This document shows, piece by piece, positions 45,423 to 56,656 of a stretch of 64,000 bases of DNA; within the stretch, counting starts at the first letter, position 1, and every line of letters starts with the position of its first letter. The DNA is from Aureobasidium sp. EXF-3400 (Eukaryota; Ascomycota; Dothideomycetes; Dothideales; Saccotheciaceae), in NCBI GenBank assembly GCA_024195585.1, contig SWBL01000144.1:53262-117261 (forward strand), in the 5' to 3' direction. A program made the translations under genes and the position numbers. The notes below the pieces were generated by a model. That model ran no database searches. It was not told the DNA's origin and was given only the letters and a program-made list of their open reading frames with translations.

Positions 45423-46973
45423 TCAACCGAGTCTGTTCAACCATCCGCCAATTCGATCACGGCCATTCTGGCTGCTGATACTGCCCAGTCGCTGCCTCAG
45501 GCTTGGTCGTCTTGCAGGAGGCTGAGCAGGTTGTGGAGGTGGAGCCAGACCAAGCATGCTCTCAGTGCCGAATGCATTGAGCGCGATGCCTGGGTCGTTA
45601 TCGAATAGAGATGTGGACTGACGTCTTGATCTGCGACCACTCTCACGCTCACCACGACGAGCAAAAGCAGCATCGCCGATGACACTGGCGTTGATGCGGG
45701 ACGTGCTCGAGACGAAGTTGTCATTGAGGAAGTGGTCACCACGGTTACCAAAGACTTCTTCGGTCACAGTATCACGTCGACGGGGCCGGGGACGGTCAGG
45801 CAGGGGTCGTTCGGAGATGTTGGTGGTGGACAGACGGCGCGCAAGGGCTTCGTCGGCACGCTCCTGACGCCTTCGCGCATCAAGTTCTTGCTGGTAGGTT
45901 ATGGGCGGGTTTCTGGGCTGAGTTCTACGTGGCTCGTGTCGGTCATTTCTGTCGTTAGATTCGTTTCTGTCGTGGCGAGGCAGGTTCACAACGGTCTCTG
46001 GAACACGCATGTGGTTCAAGCGATCTTGGTCGGGAAGGTCGACGTTGTTGAACCATGGGCACTCGCAAGTCTTCCATGGGCTGGCGCAGAGCATGCAAAA
46101 GTCGGAACCACAGCGGCAGGTCATATGATTGCACCCTTCTTTGAGTTCGACCATAGCCTTGCAGTTGTAGCAGCGTTGCCATCCCTTCTCTTTGGCCAGA
46201 TCAACCAGCCTCTTAGTCTCTGGATCCTTGGGGCAGTCGCCGCTGGTGTGTAGTTTGTTATTGCACAGAGTGCACACCTTTGTCTTACATCTCGGACAGC
46301 GACCGTATTTGCGACCTTGGAGCTTGTGCATGTTGGAAGGCTTGATCCATTGGCCGCAGCCCTTTGCGGGACAGTAGACTCGATTCTTTGTCGTGTACTC
46401 TTGATACTTTGTGTTCCACAAGATCTTGAACTTGTCATCGAAGAGGTGGTCGACGTGATTGAGTGGGATGTGATCCTGGTTGCAGCATTTGGGAGGCATG
46501 TGTTGAGGGTCCTTGATGGACATGGTGAAAATGCGGCGGAGACATGAATTACACATTCGGTGGCCGCATGGCAGCTTGGCCGATCGAGTTACAGGCACAT
46601 CGTCGGAGCCACATGTCAGGCATTCGGCGGTGCGCACTCGGGGGGTTGGTGGAGAGGCGGGGGCTGGTGCAGGGACTGAGGGTCGGAAGATGGAGCCTAG
46701 GAATGATGAAGTGCGACGATGGGGTTTCCTGTCCTTGTCATTGTCTCTGTCAAGGGCCTTGTCGTCGAGAGGAGTGCTTTGGCTTTGACTTTGACTTGTC
46801 GAGGCGCTCCGCTGCAGTCTGGGCCGTTTGTCGAGCGTCGAACTCTCGTGTTTGCTCTTGGCCGCGCTTGACACCGAGACAGATGCCTTTGACTTGGATC
46901 TGCTGGGCTCATAGAAATAACGAACAGACTCTGGCGCTTTTGTCACGCTGCTTCGACGCGAATGAGCTGCCAT
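45423..46973 (-). CDS. RBR-type E3 ubiquitin ligase (RING-IBR-RING)
   Basis: Single-exon gene from the ATG at 46973 (MAAHSRRSSV), 516 residues. A Ser/Lys/Arg-rich disordered N-terminus (1-115) leads to RING1 (from C118, CLTCGSDD...CGHRMCNSC), an IBR domain (about 201-247, CPAKGCGQWI...CTLCNNKLH) and RING2 (about 268-305, CYNCKAMVELKEGCNHMTC). The catalytic cysteine that accepts ubiquitin should be C281 in EGCNHMTC, in line with the parkin and HHARI group. The C-terminal 200 residues are Arg/Asp-rich and low-complexity, with a predicted helix full of basic residues. Such fungal RBR proteins are common but mostly uncharacterised. It shares a 409-bp divergent promoter with lys2. Confidence 0.9.
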   Translation of the reverse strand: MAAHSRRSSVTKAPESVRYFYEPSRSKSKASVSVSSAAKSKHESSTLDKRPRLQRSASTSQSQSQSTPLDDKALDRDNDKDRKPHRRTSSFLGSIFRPSVPAPAPASPPTPRVRTAECLTCGSDDVPVTRSAKLPCGHRMCNSCLRRIFTMSIKDPQHMPPKCCNQDHIPLNHVDHLFDDKFKILWNTKYQEYTTKNRVYCPAKGCGQWIKPSNMHKLQGRKYGRCPRCKTKVCTLCNNKLHTSGDCPKDPETKRLVDLAKEKGWQRCYNCKAMVELKEGCNHMTCRCGSDFCMLCASPWKTCECPWFNNVDLPDQDRLNHMRVPETVVNLPRHDRNESNDRNDRHEPRRTQPRNPPITYQQELDARRRQERADEALARRLSTTNISERPLPDRPRPRRRDTVTEEVFGNRGDHFLNDNFVSSTSRINASVIGDAAFARRGERESGRRSRRQSTSLFDNDPGIALNAFGTESMLGLAPPPQPAQPPARRPSLRQRLGSISSQNGRDRIGGWLNRLG

Positions 46974-47382
46974 GACGGCATCCAAACAGTTGCAATGTGA
47001 TTCAATGTGGGCACAAGTGGATAAGGTGGATGAATCGTGCCCGACCAAACCACTTACGCACAGACCACCGACACTTTGACCAAAACTCCGTCTGCTATGA
47101 CACATCTCGACTCATCGGTCTTGACCTTCCCTCCCAATCTCCACTGACAACTTGTTTCAATCTACTACTCTCTATTCGCTACACTGTCAATTGGTCTTGT
47201 CTACCATCTCAATTGACTTATCCGCCTCTATACCAACTATCGCCGATACCGGCCACAAGAAATTTATTGGCCAAACCACCTCCAGCCACGTCATTTCATA
47301 TACCAATCTTCACATTATTGTACTTACAAGACCATCTCTGTCAGCTATATTGCATGCTAATGAAGCTCTAGTATCAAGCAGA
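46974..47382. promoter_or_regulatory. Shared divergent promoter region of RBR ligase and lys2
   Basis: The two ATGs are 409 bp apart and point away from each other. The lys2 side has pyrimidine-rich tracts near 47127-47145. I found no TGACTC general-control site by eye. Confidence 0.45.
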
Positions 47383-50300
47383 ATGGCTGATCCGAGACCC
47401 AGCCCTACCTCAGACCTCCACTGGAGTGACTACAGAGGTGCTATCCACCAAATCTTTGCTGCAAATGCAAACAAGCATCCCGAGAGGACTTGTGTGGTAG
47501 AGACTGCCTCTTCCAATTCTCCCAAGAGGGTATTGTCATGACTTTTCCCACCAGCTGCGTTTATACTAAGCTCCTCAGGTCTTCACATATCAGCATATCA
47601 ATGAGTCGAGTAATGTCCTGGCACACCACCTCGTGGCCAGCGGCGTCCAACGCGGTGAAGTTGTCATGGTCTACGCTCACCGTGGTGTTGATTTGGTCGT
47701 TGCTGTAATGGGTGTACTCAAGGCCGGTGCTACTTTCTCCGTCATTGACCCTCTGTACCCTGCCGACCGTCAAATCATTTACCTCGATGTTGCCAAGCCT
47801 CGCGCTCTTGTGGTCATCGAGAAGGCTTCTCAAGAAGCCGGCAAGCTTTCTGATACCGTTCGCGAGTACATTCAGGAAAACCTGAGACTAAGGACCGAGG
47901 TTCCTGGCTTGCAATTACAAGACGATGGTTCAATCATTGGTGGCAATGTTGGTGGTCGCGACTGCCTCGAGTCCCAGCAACAATCCCGTGCTCAGCTTCC
48001 CGATGTTGTCGTTGGTCCGGATTCAACTCCCACTCTTTCATTTACTTCTGGCTCAGAGGGTAGACCTAAGGGTGTCAAGGGTCGCCACTTCTCTCTGGCC
48101 TACTACTTCCCCTGGATGCAGGAGCGCTTCGGACTTTCCGACAAGGACCACTTCTCCATGCTTAGCGGTATCGCTCACGACCCTATCCAACGTGATATCT
48201 TCACTCCTCTCTTCCTCGGTGCTCGTCTCATCGTGCCCCCTGCCGAGGACATCACATTCGACAGACTGGCCAAGTGGGCTAGCGACAACGAGATTAGCGT
48301 CACCCATCTCACCCCCGCCATGGGTCAGATTCTTCTTGGTAGCGTGGAGCCCAAGGTCAACTCATTGCATTCGGCCTTCTTTGTTGGTGACATTCTCCTG
48401 AAGAGAGACTGTCGTAGATTGCAAGACTTGGCACCTAATGTTCGCATCAAGAACATGTACGGTACAACCGAGACTCAGAGAGCTGTCAGTTTCTACGAGA
48501 TCCCCAGCAAGTCTGAAGACTCTTCATACCTTGACAAGATGGGTGATGTTATCCCTGCTGGCAAGGGTATGCTCGACGTTCAGCTGCTGGTTGTCGACCG
48601 TTCGAACAGAGACCGCATCTGTGAGATCGGCGAGATCGGCGAAATTTACGTCAGAGCTGGCGGTCTGGCAGAGGGCTATCTTGGTCCTGAACTCAAGGAG
48701 CTCACCAACTCCAAGTTCGTGCAGAACTGGTTTGTTGACAACGAGAAGTGGGTCAAGGAAGACCAAGAAAAGGCTACCAAGGCCGGCAAGGATGAGCCCT
48801 GGAGAGAATTCTACAAGGGCCCTAGAGACAGACTTTACCGCTCTGGTGATCTGGGAAGATACACTGCTGATGGCAACGTTGAGTGTACTGGCAGAGCAGA
48901 CGATCAAGTCAAGATCCGCGGTTTCCGTATCGAGCTTGGAGAGATCGACACTCACCTTTCTCAACACCCCCTCATCAGAGAGAACGTCACGCTTGTCAAG
49001 CGCGATCACGAAGAGGAGCAGATCCTTGTCAGCTACTACGTGCCTGACCTCAGCAAGTGGGCGGCCTGGAAGCAAGAAAAGGGAGAGGCTGACAGCAACG
49101 TGGCTGACGATCTGAGCATCCCCGAGAGGCTGAAGATGTTCAACAGTCTGACCAACGATGTCAGAGAGCACTTGAAGAAGAAGTTGGCTTCTTACGCTGT
49201 CCCTACTCTCTTTATTCCAATGGTCAGACTTCCTCTGACACCCAACGGCAAGGTTGACAAGAGAGCGCTCCCCTTCCCGGAGAAGTCGGAACTGCTCGCT
49301 GCTTCATCAAGCCAGCCTATTCAGGATGCTGCTACTCGTACCGAGACCGAGAAAGCGCTCGCAGAGATCTGGGCTTTGTACCTTCGCAGCTATGCCGCCG
49401 AGAGCATCCCTTCGAACGTCCCCTTCTTCGACCTTGGCGGTAACAGTATCGCTGCTGTTCAGATCCCATCTCAGATCCGCAAGAAGTGGCCTGACGTTAC
49501 TATTCCCGTCAGTGCCATCTCCAAGAACCCGACTCTGCAACAACTCGCCGGAGAGATCGACCGCTCTTTGAACCCTGTTGGACTTCGTCTCGACGCACAG
49601 GCTCCTGAGACTGACGATCAGGAGGAGTTCTACTCAAACACTCTTCCTGAGTTGATCAAGGAGATCCCTGCCAAGATTCAGTCTGCTAGCAGAGAGTCTG
49701 CTAAGCAACAGACAGTGTTCTTGACTGGAGCGACTGGATTCTTGGGATCCTACATTCTTCGTGATCTGCTCTCGTCTGGTAACAAAGTCATTGCACACGT
49801 CCGTGCCAAGTCGAATGAGGATGCTCTGCAGCGTGTCAAGGCCACGTGCCAAGCGTATGGTATTTGGTCAGACTCGTGGGCATCCAACCTCGAGTGTGTC
49901 ACCGGTGACTTGCAAGAACAACCTCTACTAGGCATGCAGCAGGATGTATATGACCGTGTTGCAAAGGAGGCCGATGTTGTGATCCACAACGGTGCCATTG
50001 TTCACTGGCTCAAACCCTTCTCGTCCCTGAAGTCTGCCAACGTTCTCAGTACCATCTCGGCAATCAAGTTGTGCGCCACAGGCAAGACCAAGAAGATGGC
50101 CTTCGTCAGTTCAACGAGTGCTCTCGACTCTGATCACTACGTGGAGCTGTCTAAGAACCTGATTGCTTCAGGTGCTGCTGGTGTTAGCGAATCTGACGAC
50201 ATGGAAGGAAGCAGACAAGGCCTTACTACTGGTTACGGTCAGGGTAAGTGGGTGTCTGAGCGTCTGATGGAAGAGGCCGGAAGAAGAGGTCTTGTCGGCT

Positions 50301-50953
50301 CTATCATCCGTGCCGGCTACGTGCTAGGTGACCCCAAGACTGGTACTACCAACACAGATGACTTCCTCATCCGCATGCTCAAGGGCTGTGTTCAAGTCGG
50401 AGCTAGGCCTGATATCACCAACACCATCAACATGGTTCCCGTCGATCACGTTGCCAGACTCGTCATCGCCACAGCTCTCAACCAGCCCGTCGCACCCATG
50501 GTCGTCTGCCACGTCACTGGCCACCCTCGCCTGACCTTCAACCAATACCTCGCTGCCCTCGAAGCCTTTGGCTACGAAGCACCCAAGGTTAACTTCCCCG
50601 CCTGGAGAGACGCCGTCGAGAGCTTCGTCGAGCAAGGTAAGGAAGAGCACGCCCTGCTCGGTCTCTACCACATGGTCACTGGTGATCTTCCCGGCAGTAC
50701 CAAAGCACCTGAACTCGACGACAGAAACTCTGCTGCCGCACTCAAAGCCGATGCAGCAAGATCTGGCCAGGACTTCTCGGCTGGAAGCGCTGTTACTGAG
50801 GACATCGTCGGACAGTATTTGAGCTTCCTTGTCGCCAGAGGATTCATGCCTAAGCCTACCAAGCAAGGTATCAAGACTCTTCCTGAGTCCAAGATCACCA
50901 AGGAGCAGATTGAGGCTTTGGATCGTGTTGGTGGACGTGGAGGTGCTGCTTAA
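47383..50953 (+). CDS. lys2: L-2-aminoadipate reductase, N-terminally short
   Basis: Exons 47383-47529 and 47579-50953 (49-bp intron) give about 1173 residues. The enzyme activates aminoadipate on its adenylation domain, loads it on the carrier serine and reduces it to the semialdehyde, a step of the fungal lysine pathway. Visible motifs are [56 protein letters not shown], the carrier [11 protein letters not shown] (Ser near 672), and the reductase [14 protein letters not shown] with GYGQGKW. The protein begins at [13 protein letters not shown], whereas the usual fungal enzyme of about 1390 residues carries some 230 more residues ahead of this point. There is no room for them before the divergent ligase gene, so the loss looks real. 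A phosphopantetheinyl transferase elsewhere is needed. Confidence 0.95.
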
Positions 50954-51543
50954 GCGATATGACGAAAGATAGAAGTAAATAGACGATATCAGCGATGAAT
51001 ATGAAATTATGTATCATACAAGGTTATAGAAGGGTTCAGATCCCGCTGTTGTGGTCATGTTTTGTACGTGACATCCGAGATTCGATATCGAGAAGCATCT
51101 GCTGTTCTATTGCTTTCAGGTTCATCGTGCAGAGTGCTGTACTCGAGCAACCTCGCACGACTTCTGTCTCTAAAGATTACAATATGGCAAATGGAGAACG
51201 CAAGGACGATGCTCATGGAGAATAGAGGGATGAACGATGAACGATTGTCAAAAAGTAATTATGATTGTTATGATCATCGCTGATCCCAAAGTTGATGTAA
51301 GATCTGTCTCTCAAGCTCGAGGATAACGAAAAGCAAAGAAAGTCTTGTTGCGTACGTGTGCAACAAATCTCCTGCCCTGCTGACCTACGTCCTCTGCTAA
51401 CAAGAATATGTTTCGTGTTTGTTCTCCCTCCCTCCCTTCCAAGTGTTGGTATAAGTGCCCTTTGAATCAAAACGCCGGTAGACCTTATCATTGGTCATGC
51501 AAAAAAAGAGATGTGTTCGTGATGTGGTGAGTCGTCAAGCTAT
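50954..51543. other. Intergenic, 3' regions of convergent genes
   Basis: About 0.6 kb between the convergent ends of lys2 and the metallothionein gene. No other feature is seen. Confidence 0.5.
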
Positions 51544-51956
51544 TTAAGCCTTGGTAGTGAAATCGATTTCGTCGGGGTATTCGCCGCCAGCAGCGGTTTC
51601 AGTACCATTGCAGGAGCAAGAATCTGTTTGTGTTACATTAGCCCTATCCTCTATACTATCACTCTCCCCTTCTTCCAGGGATGAAGCAACTTGCCCTTTG
51701 ATCTCTTTCCACAAGCACAAGCCTCACCAGAAGGCTTTGTGTTTTCCTGGTTGGAGCGCGAGCAAGTGCATGCACCAGCGGCGCGTTGGTTGCAGCTGCA
51801 GCGAGCACCCTCGACTTTGTTCTCAGTGGAGGCTTTTTCGCAGGTGCAGTGGAGAGCGGGTTGCTTGCCGCAGGAGCAGGTGGCTTCTTTTGCGCAGACG
51901 CAACCGCCGGGGCGGCCGCAGCAGGTTACGGGGACGGAGGAGGTAGGGGCCGACAT
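51544..51956 (-). CDS. Crd2-like copper metallothionein with GC-AG intron, 113 aa
   Basis: Exons 51695-51956 and 51544-51623 join through a 71-bp intron that starts GCAAGT and ends CAG. This is the only junction found that keeps the Cys-rich frame. The protein has 16 cysteines, one CC and seven CxC pairs (GCVC, TCSC, HCTC, RCSC, ACTC, ACAC, SCSC). It lacks aromatic residues apart from Y and F near the acidic end (GEYPDEIDFTTKA). The core CVCAKEATCSCGKQPALHC and the tail resemble the Candida Crd2 copper-resistance metallothionein. It would chelate Cu(I) or zinc in the cytosol and is probably induced by metal, though no metal-response site was recognised. Confidence 0.8.
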
Positions 51957-52625
51957 TGTTGGTTTTGGTGTGTGGTGGTAGATGGGTTGGTGGTGGAGGT
52001 GGGAGAGTTGTAGAGGTGGAAGGTTGTAGAGTAAAGTTGTGATGTTGTGATGTGGTGGTGATGGACTGGGTAGTCTTAGCATTTATATTCATTGCTGAAT
52101 GGTGAGCTGTTTACCTATGACATAGCTGTCGTCCAATCACGAGAGCTCTATTGTTCAGCTTCACTTGATTGACCAATAGCGTAAAAGGTGATTACAGCCT
52201 CCAGATTTGGATTCGACGGAGCTCGACCCCGTGAGCCAATTAAAGTGCTTCTGATTACCTGCTCACGCGACAGCCGCTTCCAGAATTGTCGAGTCTATTC
52301 TTGGCATGGGCTGAGGCATCCCATTCTTCCAGCTTGCTCGGCCCTTTTGTGATATGCTGACCTTGGGGGGCTTTTATTGGCTCTTCAATTGCATGTAGAC
52401 TATTTGCCCAAAAGTATTCATGATCGAGCAAAGACTGAACTCTCAGTTGAGGACTAAACTTATATTATTGTTGCAAGCGTATTGATGCGAAAACATCTGT
52501 CCCTGAGCACTTCCTACAGAGACAAGGACGACACACCAAAAATAGTAAGAAATATTCCCCTTCATGTTACGCATCCATCACCATCTCTTAACAATTCCTC
52601 CGACCGACTATAACACAGCTGTACT
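51957..52625. other. Intergenic, promoter of the metallothionein gene
   Basis: About 0.67 kb. The leader just above the metallothionein ATG is built of CCA and ACC repeats on the minus strand. No gene is supported. Confidence 0.5.
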
Positions 52626-53117
52626 CTAGCCAGTGTAAGAACCATTGGAAGTAACAGCATCTCTGAAGCAACCCGCCGACTGCGCAGAACACCCAGCTTG
52701 ATTGGCACCAGGAGCACTACGACACTGGTTCTCCTGCGTCTCACAAGCCCCACAAGCAGCAAACTGAGCAGCACAGAATGCGTGATTGGTGTCAGGAGCA
52801 TACGAGCAAGTACTGTATGCAGCATCACAATCGTAGGCTCCATAGACAGACCCAGGATTCTCAGTGGTGTGGAAACAGAGTTGAGCATCCACGGTGCATT
52901 GGATTCCTTTGGCGTAGTCTGCGGTAACTCTGCAGGATTGTTCGGTTTGCCAGCAGGCTTCGCAGGTGTTGCGGGTGTCGTTGCAGTAGCTTTCTGAAAG
53001 GTAGGGGTTTGCGATGCAGCTAACATAGGCGACGTTGCAGTCGAAGACGGCGCGTTTGACTGGAGTGGCAATAGCAGATGCGGCCATGGTCAGGGCGATG
53101 ACGGTGCTGTAGAGCAT
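52626..53117 (-). CDS. Secreted protein of two duplicated 8-Cys modules, 163 aa
   Basis: The ATG at 53117 opens a signal peptide (residues 1-18, MLYSTVIALTMAASAIA) followed by a Kex2 site (TPVKR). The mature protein consists of two modules with identical cysteine spacing: C-x6-C-x10-C-x6-C-x2-C-x6-C at residues 27-62 and 97-132. Each is followed by a further C-x6-C pair (74/81 and 143/150). Both start DC..AY and contain C.AC...E..CR. This is an internal tandem duplication of a disulfide-rich fold. Small size, secretion and processing make it an effector-like or wall-associated candidate; no family is recognised. It is divergent from the Zn2Cys6 regulator gene. Confidence 0.75.
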   Translation of the reverse strand: MLYSTVIALTMAASAIATPVKRAVFDCNVAYVSCIANPYLSESYCNDTRNTCEACWQTEQSCRVTADYAKGIQCTVDAQLCFHTTENPGSVYGAYDCDAAYSTCSYAPDTNHAFCAAQFAACGACETQENQCRSAPGANQAGCSAQSAGCFRDAVTSNGSYTG

Positions 53118-54253
53118 CTTGACTGATTATCGGTGGGATATTGGATGGGTATTGTTGATAGAGTCTAGGTGTTTTGCTTGATGGTACTGATGATGAGCGG
53201 ATGGAAGTGCGCAACAACTCACCTTTATATACACCATACCTTCAGGCTCATCCTGATGCTGCTGAACTTGGTCGGTATGCTGACTGGACCAACAGTGCCA
53301 CCTCGTCGTTCGTACTCTTGTTGCTACGTAGCATTCCCGTGTCATATCAGACATCCACACTACGAAACAGACCAAGTTGTTAATCAAGGTGGTATGCCTC
53401 CCACAGCTGACTGCGAGCGTAGATGCTTAAAGCAGCCATGCAGTATAATCTCACCACGAAAGACCCGAACTGAAGAATGGTGCATGGCCGAAACTGGAAG
53501 GCCTCCTGCATATACGAGACTCACATAATTTTACTCTGACCGATTGATCTCAGCTGGCTGCTGTTCCTCTTGCAACCAGTCATGTGCGTGAACGCATCGA
53601 CACATTCATGCATTCGCACTTGTAATTGTAAGCGTTCTCATGTCAGCTTGCCGTTACCACATCATGTTGTATCGAACACAAGCTGCATCGACAGTATATC
53701 AGCTCCAGCGGTGACAAGCACAGAGCTCAAAGTCACGCGTAAGGTATCACCAACAACTCACACCAAAAGTCGGGGTGCATGTCGAGTCAAGAATAGGAAG
53801 TGGAGGAGGTGAGAAACAAGCTTGAAGCCGCGTCGGCTAATGCTATTATGCATCCGATCCGATCTCGGCATGTTTTCTTCTCCGCAATCCTGCCCACGAG
53901 GAGATCTCGACAAGGCCTCGGCCAAGACAACACTGGGGAAAGCTACCTTTCTACTTGTTGTTTCGTCGAGTCGCGACATAGCTTTTGTATGAGTTTTTGA
54001 ACATATCGGCGCCGTTTTTTGAGCTATGAGACGCGTGACATCGAAAAGCTGAGCCAGCTGTCACGATCTGAATACTCTCCTATCTCTTTATGCCCTTGCG
54101 GCCATGTCAAAAAGATCATGGTCCGTGGCAAACGCCGCTCAAGGCTTACTCGAGATGAACTCGGTATTTGACATCTTTGACTTTTTGTTATAGTGATGCA
54201 AAGAAGAGGCTTACGAAATGTAGGGTTCTCGTAGTGCGACCAACGCTACTTCC
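53118..54253. other. Divergent intergenic region
   Basis: About 1.1 kb between the secreted-protein gene and the Zn2Cys6 gene. Presumably two promoters. Short frames show no motif. Confidence 0.5.
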
Positions 54254-56287
54254 ATGTCTCCACCACAAGCTCCACAACAGGATTCCCCTTCTCAGATCCA
54301 GATATCGCGAAAGGTCAAAGCATGTGCTGCTTGTCGCAAACAAAAGGTAATATTACTGATTGAACCTCGCTGATGAATCGAACCGGATCGCTTATTTCTG
54401 GCCAGATCAAATGTCTTATGGATAACAACAATGGAGAACCGCCATGTCGACGCTGTGTAGAGCGAGGCCTCTCTTGTGTCTTGAACAAAAGTCTGCAAAC
54501 CTTGATCAGTGAAAGATCGCAATGGAAAGACGACATGCATCGTGATATTGTCAACATGCATGGAGCTGTGCAAGACATTCTGAAAAGGTTATCGATGCCA
54601 GCATTACAACCACTCAAGGCACCATCAACAGATGAACCCCAGGAAACGTCACCTTACGAAGACACCGTTATCGAAAAGGTCGAAGATGTCGGTCCCTCGT
54701 GTGACAATTCTCCCAAGCTCCCGCCACAGGCCGAGTCATTACAAAACGTTCCTATCGAGTCTCTCTATCAGATCACGCGACTACGTTCACTACGAGCTGA
54801 GAATTCTGGAGATGAGACCAAGGCCGATGAGGGCTCGGATGTGGTATCCAAAGGCATCGTATCTCTCGAGGAAGCCGAGCGATTGACAACACTATATCTT
54901 GGACGACTGGATCACTACGCCTACAGCATTGCAAACAAATTCACAGATTTGCAATCCATACGACGGCGCTCGGTGGCTCTGACAAACGCAATCTTGACGG
55001 TAGCTGCATTGCACGATCCGGAAAGCAACCAACTCTTCGGACCCTGTTTGCGAGAGCTCAAGCGAGTACTTTCAGAATCCATGTTTGTGCGTCGCACCGA
55101 TCGTGAATATCTGCGAGCCATGTGTGTTGGATCGTACTGGCTAAGCGACATTTCCTACACACTTTGCGGACATGCGATACGACGAGCCATGGGCATTAAC
55201 CTAAGTTCAAACTATTACAGAGTCTTGAATGATGGTTCGGAAGATGCTGCAGATTGCCTTCGTTTGTGGTATATGCTCTACATCTGTGACCAGCATTTGA
55301 GCATTCTCTACGGCCGACCTACCACGATACGAATCGACGATCCTAGTTTACAGGGCTGGGAGCGGTATCTGGAGGTGCGAGTGGCGGTCGAACAAGATCG
55401 AAGGACTGCAAGTCAAGTTGCGATAATGGTAATTATGGGTTCAGTCAGAGAGTTCTTTGAACGACACAGCAGAAACACACAAACACTACCCCAGAGTCTG
55501 ACCGAGCACATTGCCTCTTTTGACCGCCAGATCGATCGCTGGGTAGAAACCTGGTACACACACCTGAGTAAGCTCCCTTACACCTCCTTGCCTAAACAAA
55601 AAAAAAAGCTAAACAATCCTGCCCATAGAACGACGCGACGACATCGGCGACTGGCCCTCCAAAGGCGTACTCCTCCACTCCAACCTCGCCCGCCTACACC
55701 TCCACTCCCACATCTTCAGAGGCCTAGCAAACATCCCCATACCCCACTACTTCCGCTCTTCAGCCTCCTCCGCCGTCTCCGCCGCCCGCACAATCGTCGA
55801 AGTGCTTCTCTCAGACACAGACATGTGCGCAGGTCTAGTAGGCATGCCACACTACCTCCACACAATGGTCGCTTTCGCCTGCGGCTTCCTGCTTCAAATG
55901 ACCACAAAACACGATGGCGACCTAGTCCAACGAACACAAGTTCATGACTTGATAAACCGTCTTGTTGCCCAGTTGCGTCTGATGCCGACCGGAAAATATC
56001 ATTTAGTCAGGTTTATGGCTGAAGGGTTGGAGAAAATGGTGGAGGCTTCTATGAGGACGCCTACACAAGCTGCTGCTCAATTGTTCAATGGTGGCTTTCA
56101 GTATATGAATGAACAGCAATATGGTGGTGGCAGCACGGCTACACAGATGGATATGTTGGGTGGTGCGGCACAGAACGATTTTGGAGGTGGTAATGATTCG
56201 TTCATGATACCAGATTTCGGGCTTTCGAATTCGTTCTTGCCGTTTGAGGATCCTGTGTTTAGGACTTCGGACTTTGGCTATCTCTAG
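54254..56287 (+). CDS. Zn(II)2Cys6 transcription factor, PrtT-like
   Basis: Exons 54254-54346, 54406-55567 and 55629-56287 give about 637 residues. The binuclear cluster is C24-x2-C27-x6-C34-x10-C45-x2-C48-x6-C55, and the first intron falls inside it after Lys31. A coiled-coil linker follows (SERSQWKDDMHRDIVNMH). The middle domain has TNAILTVAALHDP, AMGINLSSNYYR, CLRLWYMLYICDQHLSILYGRP and, after intron 2, GVLLHSNLARLHLHSHIFRGL, all hallmarks of the fungal-specific regulator fold. The last block resembles the group that includes the protease regulator PrtT. Gly/Gln-rich and acidic segments at the end may activate transcription. Targets are unknown; the Cys-rich secreted protein gene is its divergent neighbour. 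Confidence 0.85.
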
Positions 56288-56656
56288 GGACTCGTAGTCA
56301 TGTCAGTCACATTTTTTCACATACTGCATAAGATTTGCATGTGGTAATTGCTTCCTCATGTGCAACGAACTTAATGCTCATTCCATTTTATTTGCATATC
56401 AAAAAATCTTCGTACATTGCAATGTGACCGGTGACCTTTTTTCTATCCGGTGAAATGCTATCAGAAAAACTCCTATGCCCGTGCTTTTATGCTATTTCGT
56501 GTGTACATGAAATGAACGCAACCAAAGGAGAAAGAGAGGGCAATGCAAGGAAGAACATGCTATGGATAAAAAGAGAAACATCCTCCGACGCTTACTAGAT
56601 TCGAGTCGACCAGCAATTCGAAATTTCCGGTTCCTCATTCAGTCATGAAAATTCGA
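56288..56656. other. Intergenic between convergent genes
   Basis: About 370 bp, A/T-richer than the flanks, containing the two 3' ends. No other feature is seen. Confidence 0.5.

Noticed and set aside
45732..46253. 173-codon plus-strand ORF opposite the RBR ligase
   Set aside because: Antisense shadow of the IBR/RING2 region; the sense strand has full zinc-ligand patterns.
47631..47640. lys2 translation starting at the first Met of the large exon
   Set aside because: The upstream 49-codon exon carries conserved lys2 sequence ([22 protein letters not shown]) and joins in phase.
48524..49171. 215-codon antisense ORF inside lys2
   Set aside because: Shadow of the adenylation domain on the opposite strand; no independent motif.
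50324..50866. 180-codon antisense ORF inside lys2
   Set aside because: It mirrors the conserved reductase domain of lys2 and its composition is explained by the codon pattern of the sense strand.
8213..50953. A-T-R gene and lys2 as duplicates of one locus
   Set aside because: Both share domain order, but their motifs differ clearly and this architecture is widespread in fungi, so recent duplication is not supported.
54373..54405. Start of the Zn2Cys6 gene at the internal ATG
   Set aside because: It would drop the first two cysteines of the cluster; the exon from 54254 supplies them with correct spacing.
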